From positions 3,484,696 through 3,548,695 of the forward strand of contig NZ_KV917374.1 in assembly GCF_002019645.1 (NCBI RefSeq): a DNA stretch of 64,000 nucleotides, written 5' to 3'. The notes beneath the pieces are model-generated. The model did no database searches. It was not told where the DNA came from and saw only the letters and a program-made list of their open reading frames with translations. Below, piece after piece: positions 59,533 through 64,000 of this stretch. This DNA is from Litchfieldia alkalitelluris. GTDB taxonomy: Bacteria > Bacillota > Bacilli > Bacillales > Bacillaceae_L. Made by a program: the position numbers and the translations under genes. Position 1 is the stretch's first letter, and the number at the start of each line of letters is the position of its first letter.

Positions 59533-59965
59533 AATGATGCACTTGTTCACTTTCGGATATTTCAGTTAATGCATAACCTGCACTTTCATTAGACATTTTT
59601 TCAACTGCAAGGTCACCTAATGAAACAATTCCTACTAGTTGACCATTATCGACAACAGGAAGACGTCGAATCTGATGTTCAGCCATTATACCCGATGCTT
59701 CTTTTAATGAAGTGTTAGGTGGAACTGTGATTACATCCTCACTCATAACATTTGTAACCTGATTAGATCCCGATCGTTTCTCAGCATATCCTCTGATTAC
59801 AAGGTCGCGGTCTGTAATCATTCCTAATAATGTATTAGACTCATTATCAACAATGGGAATTGCCCCAACATCTAATTCCTTCATTTTAACAGCAACTTCA
59901 TACACATTATCTAATGGTGTACAACAGTCTACATTGGACGTCATTACATCACGTACAGTTTTCAT
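59531..59965 (-). CDS. ylbB: CBS-domain protein YlbB
   Basis: A 144-residue cytosolic protein formed by two CBS domains (about 8-62 and 73-126), with MLGMITDRDLVIRG and LVGIVSLGDLAVE ends. CBS pairs bind adenosine nucleotides; the partner is unknown. AAGGAGG precedes the ATG. Confidence 0.9.
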   Translation of the reverse strand: MKTVRDVMTSNVDCCTPLDNVYEVAVKMKELDVGAIPIVDNESNTLLGMITDRDLVIRGYAEKRSGSNQVTNVMSEDVITVPPNTSLKEASGIMAEHQIRRLPVVDNGQLVGIVSLGDLAVEKMSNESAGYALTEISESEQVHH

Positions 59966-60221
59966 CTAATGAAACCTCCTTAGTAAACATTAATTTGATT
60001 GCATCATTTACCTAACGTCAAAATCAAAACGACGTCAATAACTAGTATGTTCGCTCAGCAATCAATACTATACATAAAAACAACTAAAAAAACTGAGAAC
60101 ATTCCGCATTATTTGGGCACAACATCGGTGATTAACATCTTAAGATTGCAACTTAAAGATTTTCATACTATTATTATACAGAAGACATTTATCGGGTTAG
60201 TTGTATAGGAGGGACATTGAA

Positions 60222-60578
60222 ATGAAATTTGAAAATACTGGTATTGAAAATGCCACTGTCGAGTTAGAACGTTTAAATGATGTCATGAAGGAATTAGGTT
60301 TTGTACTTGCGGGACAATGGGACTATGAGCGAGTTACATATGATAAAAAGTTTGAGTTAAAGGATGAAGTATTCTACCTTCGAGTACAAGGTTATACTAC
60401 TGAAGGTGAAGTGGAAGGAAAACATGCGATCATAAAGTTGCTTACTCCTTTATTAGGGAAACATTATTATCCTCATGGAGTCGAGTATGGTGAGGGAGAA
60501 AAATTCCCAAAAGTAATTGTGGAGCAATCGACACGTTTATTGAATCAACTTAAATTAGATTTAGAAAAAATTAAATAA
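60222..60578 (+). CDS. ylbA: YugN-like protein YlbA
   Basis: A 118-residue protein starting MKFENTGIENATVELERLNDVM, nine bases after AGGAGG; a longer frame to 60201 includes the ribosome site. YYPHGVEYGEGEKFP and LLNQLKLDL are typical of the YugN family. Function is unknown. It lies where ylbA lies relative to ylbB. Confidence 0.85.
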   Translation: MKFENTGIENATVELERLNDVMKELGFVLAGQWDYERVTYDKKFELKDEVFYLRVQGYTTEGEVEGKHAIIKLLTPLLGKHYYPHGVEYGEGEKFPKVIVEQSTRLLNQLKLDLEKIK

Positions 60579-60582
60579 TATG

Positions 60583-60704
60583 CAAAAAAGAAGTTGAACT
60601 GAAAGAGTGAATCACATCATTTCTCCTATACTCACTTCCTTGGAGTGAGTATTATGGAATAATTTATTGTGCTTTCAAACCTTTCAAAAACAACTTCTTT
60701 TTGT
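60583..60704. other. nested inverted repeats between ylbA and the Asp23 gene
   Basis: AAAAAAGAAGTTG and CAACTTCTTTTT at the two ends, GAACTGAAAG / CTTTCAAA inside, and a central hairpin ATACTCACTTCC / GGAGTGAGTAT. It can serve as a terminator for both converging genes. Confidence 0.5.
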
Positions 60705-61106
60705 TTATGCTACAGTATTAATGTCCTCTATAATAATATGAACGCTTGTTACATGCAAACCAGTGATTTCTTCAATTTCATTAACTATGAGCTCTTGCAG
60801 GTTTTCGCAAGATTGAATCACATTAAGTCCAAAGGAAATTGAAACTTTCACCTCAATTACAATCTCATTTTCATTCTGTTTTATCACAATGTTATTCTTA
60901 TTAAAATTACTTGTTATCTTTTGTATAATTTCCGGACCAAATTTCGTTGTATATACTGAAATCCCGGAAAATTCATTAATACAAATAGAAGTGATAATCG
61001 ACAAAACTTCTTCGGTTATATAAAGGGTACCATGACTTAGATCTTGCTTTAACAAAAAATCACCTTCCTTCCCAATCTTACCATCATCTACTTTATTGTA
61101 TGACAA
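60705..61106 (-). CDS. Asp23/Gls24-family protein
   Basis: A 133-residue protein of the Asp23/Gls24 (YloU-like) family: GTLYITEEVLSIITSICINEFSGI near 26-49 and VKVSISFGLNVIQSCENLQ near 88-106. Members are linked to envelope stress or membrane association. The gene is alone and convergent with ylbA. AAGGTGAT precedes its start. Confidence 0.82.
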   Translation of the reverse strand: MSYNKVDDGKIGKEGDFLLKQDLSHGTLYITEEVLSIITSICINEFSGISVYTTKFGPEIIQKITSNFNKNNIVIKQNENEIVIEVKVSISFGLNVIQSCENLQELIVNEIEEITGLHVTSVHIIIEDINTVA

Positions 61107-61234
61107 ATTTGAAAATTGGGCACAAAAACATAATAAATTTAATTATATAAAGTTCTTTTATAGTTGGTTTTATCAACAGTTTCTACTATAATTTAATATA
61201 CAGTCTGTTTTTTCTAGAAAGGAGTAAACACCAT

Positions 61235-62293
61235 TTGTCTCAGCTATTTTCTAAACGAGTCCTTTTAATTTCATTAAGTCTAATTATACTCGTTGTAATT
61301 GCATTCTTTATCTTGCCAGTTTCAGTGCCACTAATCATTGCCTTTATAACAGCTCTTTTTTTAGAGCCTATTATAAAAATAATGCAGAAAAGGCTTCAAC
61401 TAAAACGTAATATTTCAGTACTTATCACTTTTATTTTATTTTTGTTAGCACTTATCGTAAGCGGATATTTTCTAACAACCAAGATTATTGGGGAAGCAAT
61501 AAATATTATTGAGAATGCTCCTTTATATATAAATGAGATTAATAGGGTCATACATCAGTTAGAGAGAGACCTTGCTTTAAAATCTCAGGATCTCCCACCC
61601 GAATTTGTTGCGGTAATAAGTAAACAATTAGAAGGCTTTTTGTTAACACTACAAACTTATATTGTATCTTATTTAAATATTGACAACTTAAAATCACTAT
61701 TAACCAACATACCGAACTTCCTAGTTAGCTTTCTTGTTTATGTAATTGCTTTATTCTTATTTATGTTAGATATTCCCAACATGCGTCAAAGAGTAAATGC
61801 TCATTTAACTGAAAGAACAGCAGACAAAGTTAATTTTATGGTTTCTAGACTCTCATATGTAGTACTTGGTTTTATGAAGGCACAATTTCTCGTAAGTGTA
61901 TTGATCTTTATTACATCACTTATCGGTTTGTTTTTCATAACACCCGAGGTTGCTTTTGTAATGGCATTTGTGATCTGGATTATCGACATCATTCCAATTA
62001 TCGGATCTATTATAATTATGTTGCCATGGGCTCTATTCCACTTAATTACAGGTGATATTGTATTAGGGACAAAGTTAGCAATTCTTGGAGCAATATTACT
62101 CGTAATTAGACGTACAATTGAACCTAAAGTAATGGGAACCCATATTGGATTATCTCCATTGTCTACTTTAATTGCTATGTACTTAGGTTTAAAATTATTT
62201 GGTATTTTAGGGTTTATCATAGGACCAATGATTTTAATAGCTTTTAATTCAGCAAGAGAAGCAGGAATCATTAAGTTAAATTTTAAGTTATAA
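61235..62293 (+). CDS. YtvI/AI-2E-family membrane protein
   Basis: A 352-residue polytopic permease of the AI-2E exporter superfamily, most like the sporulation protein YtvI. Eight or so membrane helices; the family motifs FVIWIIDIIPIIGSI near 246-260 and IEPKVMGTHIGLSPLSTLIA near 290-309 are clear. It starts with TTG nine bases after AAAGGAG. The name YtvI is by similarity only, since B. subtilis ytvI lies elsewhere. Confidence 0.85.
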   Translation: MSQLFSKRVLLISLSLIILVVIAFFILPVSVPLIIAFITALFLEPIIKIMQKRLQLKRNISVLITFILFLLALIVSGYFLTTKIIGEAINIIENAPLYINEINRVIHQLERDLALKSQDLPPEFVAVISKQLEGFLLTLQTYIVSYLNIDNLKSLLTNIPNFLVSFLVYVIALFLFMLDIPNMRQRVNAHLTERTADKVNFMVSRLSYVVLGFMKAQFLVSVLIFITSLIGLFFITPEVAFVMAFVIWIIDIIPIIGSIIIMLPWALFHLITGDIVLGTKLAILGAILLVIRRTIEPKVMGTHIGLSPLSTLIAMYLGLKLFGILGFIIGPMILIAFNSAREAGIIKLNFKL

Positions 62294-62299
62294 AAATAG

Positions 62300-62331
62300 A
62301 AAAGGAGGTAATTCCCTCCTTTTTATTTTTA
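62300..62331. terminator. terminator between the permease and GNAT genes
   Basis: AAAAGGAGGTAATTCCCTCCTTTTTATTTTT: short stem AAGGAGG/CCTCCTT with a T-run on the plus strand and A-run on the other. Confidence 0.85.
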
Positions 62332-62341
62332 TTTGGATTTT

Positions 62342-62851
62342 TTACATCGCTTCACTTAGTTCCCACATCAGAAATTTCCCTTCCTTTTTTGTGCATTTCA
62401 TACCTAATTTCTCAAATAACCTGATGTATTGCAAATTACTATCGCTGCATTCCGTAATAACTTTTGTGGCTTCTGTCTGGGTGATTAGCCATTCAATCAG
62501 TGCATCTACAGCCTCATAGGTTAAACTATAATCTTTTAGATCTTTCACCATATTAAAAGTAATATTTACATGCCCTCGTTTATCTGGTTTTCCTTGCAAA
62601 TAAACATCTCCAATAATCTTCTTTTCCGAGTAATCGATAATCATCCAAAGGCCCCAACCATAAACGGACTCATCTTCTTCAAGATTCTCAATATAAATGG
62701 GTAGCGTACTTTTAACCAGTGGTGACGGCCAGCCTTGCGGAATGATGATTGGTGACCTTTTCTCAAGTTCTTGTCGATGAAAAATGAGTGATTTTGCGAT
62801 GTCTAATGAACAAGGTACTATTAATAATCGTTCAGTAAAGATCTCAATCAT
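62342..62851 (-). CDS. GNAT N-acetyltransferase (RimJ-like)
   Basis: A 169-residue acetyltransferase: FTERLLIVPCSLDIAKSL at the N-terminus, IIGDVYLQGKPDKRGHVNI and LTYEAVDALIEWLI in the middle, and FEKLGMKCTKKEG at the C-terminus are typical of the RimJ/RimL-type GNAT fold. The substrate is unknown. AGGGAGATGTTG precedes the ATG. Confidence 0.85.
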   Translation of the reverse strand: MIEIFTERLLIVPCSLDIAKSLIFHRQELEKRSPIIIPQGWPSPLVKSTLPIYIENLEEDESVYGWGLWMIIDYSEKKIIGDVYLQGKPDKRGHVNITFNMVKDLKDYSLTYEAVDALIEWLITQTEATKVITECSDSNLQYIRLFEKLGMKCTKKEGKFLMWELSEAM

Positions 62852-62927
62852 CTCAACATCTCCCTTTCTGAAATTTAAAAGTAAATAAATACATTCTATT
62901 GTAAGATATTCGTCCTGTTAGAATGTT

Positions 62928-63020
62928 GCTAAATTCCCTATCTTGAGAGTAAACAAAAGGTAATCACTTGATGAAAAGATGCCTCTCTAACATACTTGAT
63001 TCACCTTAGATGTAACAAAG
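62928..63020. repeat. partial decayed copy of the 168-bp repeat
   Basis: TTGCTAAATTCCC, CACTTGATGAAAAGATGCC and TAGATGTAACAAAG match, in order, blocks of the units at 53331-53840. The ends are lost. Confidence 0.5.
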
Positions 63021-63063
63021 GGGGATCATAATGACACGCCGCCCCAATATTACTAAATAAGCC

Positions 63064-63106
63064 ATAAAAAAAGGCGTTATAGAATATCCTATTCCATAAC
63101 ACCTTA
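63064..63106 (-). terminator. terminator of the DUF420 gene
   Basis: AAGGTGTTATGGAATA / TATTCTATAACGCCTTTTTTT on the minus strand, ten bases after the stop. Confidence 0.85.
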
Positions 63107-63115
63107 TACTTATTA

Positions 63116-63580
63116 CTAAAACCCTAATATCGCTTTAATAACAGAAGTTGTTTCTCCCCCGTGATAAAAAACATACAATAATAGATACACTGCAACACCA
63201 GTTGTGGCTGTAAAAAACCAAATAATGCTTGTTATTGGTCCAATCTTTTTATGCTTAATTAGTTGGTTCTTATAGCCTGTTAAGAGCGAAACAATTCCAA
63301 AAACTGCTCCTACAGTCGCTAAAAATATATGAAAGATTAGAAAAACGGTATAGTAAATTTTGATTTCATCTGGACCACCAAACTGAGTGTTTCCAATAAA
63401 TATTGTTCTAGAAGCATAAATGATGAAAAAGATAATAGCAAAAATCCCTGCTAATGTCATTGTCTTCTTATGTGCTTCCACTCTTCCTTTTACAATTAAA
63501 TACCATCCTACTGCAACAGTAATTGCACTTAATACTATGAAAATAGTACTTATTGTTGGTAATATAGGTAAATTGGTCAT
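63116..63580 (-). CDS. DUF420 membrane protein (CtaM/YozB-like)
   Basis: About 154 residues with four to five membrane helices and conserved histidines in VEAHKK, FLIFHIFLA, IKHKKIG and LYVFYHGGE. I start at MTNLPILPTIS with AGAGGAAC upstream; the longer frame lacks a ribosome site. CtaM, the S. aureus member, helps maturation of haem-copper oxidases, which fits the location next to ctaG. The role here is by family and context. Confidence 0.88.
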   Translation of the reverse strand: MTNLPILPTISTIFIVLSAITVAVGWYLIVKGRVEAHKKTMTLAGIFAIIFFIIYASRTIFIGNTQFGGPDEIKIYYTVFLIFHIFLATVGAVFGIVSLLTGYKNQLIKHKKIGPITSIIWFFTATTGVAVYLLLYVFYHGGETTSVIKAILGF

Positions 63581-63723
63581 ATCTGTTCCTCTCTTTAGTT
63601 CAAGAATATACCTTTTAATTTTAGTAGAGTTCAATTTAATTTGCAATAAATCAGCAAAATAAACAAGGATACCTATAGTGTCAACTGACATATTAGTGAA
63701 CTTTTTAGGCATCCCGTTTCATA

Positions 63724-64000
63724 TTATTTTATCGGATTAGGATTGATTAAATCAGCATCAATTTGTTCCTGCTCTCTTTCTTTACGAACCCATTGAAAGA
63801 AAATCACACCTAAAATAGTACCATAAACAATTTCTTGGATGATTTTCATGATCACTCCCCCTAATTGTTGGTCTTCAACTAATGGTAAGGAATTAAACAT
63901 TTGAGGCCCAGTTAGATCTATAGTTGCCAACATAGCCGGAGGCACACAGAGTTCAAGAGCAGTTGCCCATGCTGTAGGATCAGTATACGTAGCATAAAGA
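63724..64000 (-). CDS. ctaG: cytochrome c oxidase assembly factor CtaG, 5' end cut by window edge
   Basis: The last 91 codons (stop TAA at 63724) read ...[30 protein letters not shown]... and end in a membrane helix and the charged tail [12 protein letters not shown]. This is the C-terminus of CtaG, an integral membrane protein needed for caa3-type cytochrome c oxidase assembly. Most of the gene lies beyond the right edge; in B. subtilis ctaG precedes ylbA, which agrees with the order here. Confidence 0.85.
   Translation of the reverse strand, partial: LYATYTDPTAWATALELCVPPAMLATIDLTGPQMFNSLPLVEDQQLGGVIMKIIQEIVYGTILGVIFFQWVRKEREQEQIDADLINPNPIK

Noticed and set aside
61801-62271. Minus-strand open frame of 156 codons inside the YtvI-like gene
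   Set aside because: Antisense shadow of a membrane protein; no ribosome site and no family resemblance.

Overview
The window is a low-GC, endospore-forming Firmicute chromosome of Bacillus type. The evidence is near-complete gene-order conservation with the Bacillus subtilis ctaG-ylbA...ylbQ-bshC-mraZ-dcw-spoIIG-ylm-divIVA-ileS-lspA-pyr region, together with sporulation genes (spoVD, spoVE, spoIIGA, sigE, sigG, ylbJ, ytvI-like, rsfA), a bacillithiol gene (bshC) and many TTG/GTG starts behind strong AGGAGG-type ribosome sites. The interspersed repeats and extra genes point to a Bacillus-like genus outside the B. subtilis group; the species cannot be fixed from this sequence. Most genes lie on the minus strand, so the biological order runs from high to low coordinates.

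Region by region (high to low): 63.1-64.0 kb holds the 3' end of ctaG and a DUF420 membrane protein. 60.2-62.9 kb holds a GNAT enzyme, a YtvI/AI-2E-type permease, an Asp23-family protein and a YugN/YlbA-like protein. 48-60 kb is the ylb block: CBS protein, CAP protein, a small membrane protein, a hotdog thioesterase, YlbD, YlbE, a lipoprotein, an ATP-grasp enzyme, YlbF/RicF, YlbG, a probable CsfG sporulation RNA, RsmD, CoaD, YlbJ, YlbK and YlbL. 42-48 kb holds ylbM/tmcAL, DUF177, rpmF, an enoyl-CoA hydratase, rsfA, ylbP, a ketopantoate reductase and DUF3397. 18.9-41.9 kb is bshC and the division/cell-wall (dcw) cluster from mraZ to ftsZ, including a stand-alone MurF N-terminal domain between murE and mraY. 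15.6-18.4 kb is the spoIIG operon plus sigG. 7-15.3 kb is the ylm genes, divIVA, ileS with a T-box leader, and a ylyA-like gene. 1-6 kb is lspA, rluD and the pyr operon (pyrR, pyrP, pyrB, pyrC 5' part) with three PyrR attenuators.

Functionally the window joins peptidoglycan precursor synthesis (murE, mraY, murD, murG, murB), septum assembly (ftsL, pbpB, divIB, ftsA, ftsZ, sepF, ylmG, divIVA), the switch to sporulation (spoVD, spoVE, spoIIGA, sigE, sigG, csfG candidate) and pyrimidine synthesis. The intergenic spaces are unusually rich in repeats: a six-copy 52-bp hairpin array, three 168-bp tandem copies of a dispersed element, and at least three further repeat families. I see no rRNA, tRNA, CRISPR array, prophage or transposase. 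I found no convincing new multi-gene system; the most interesting items are the orphan MurF domain and the non-coding elements.
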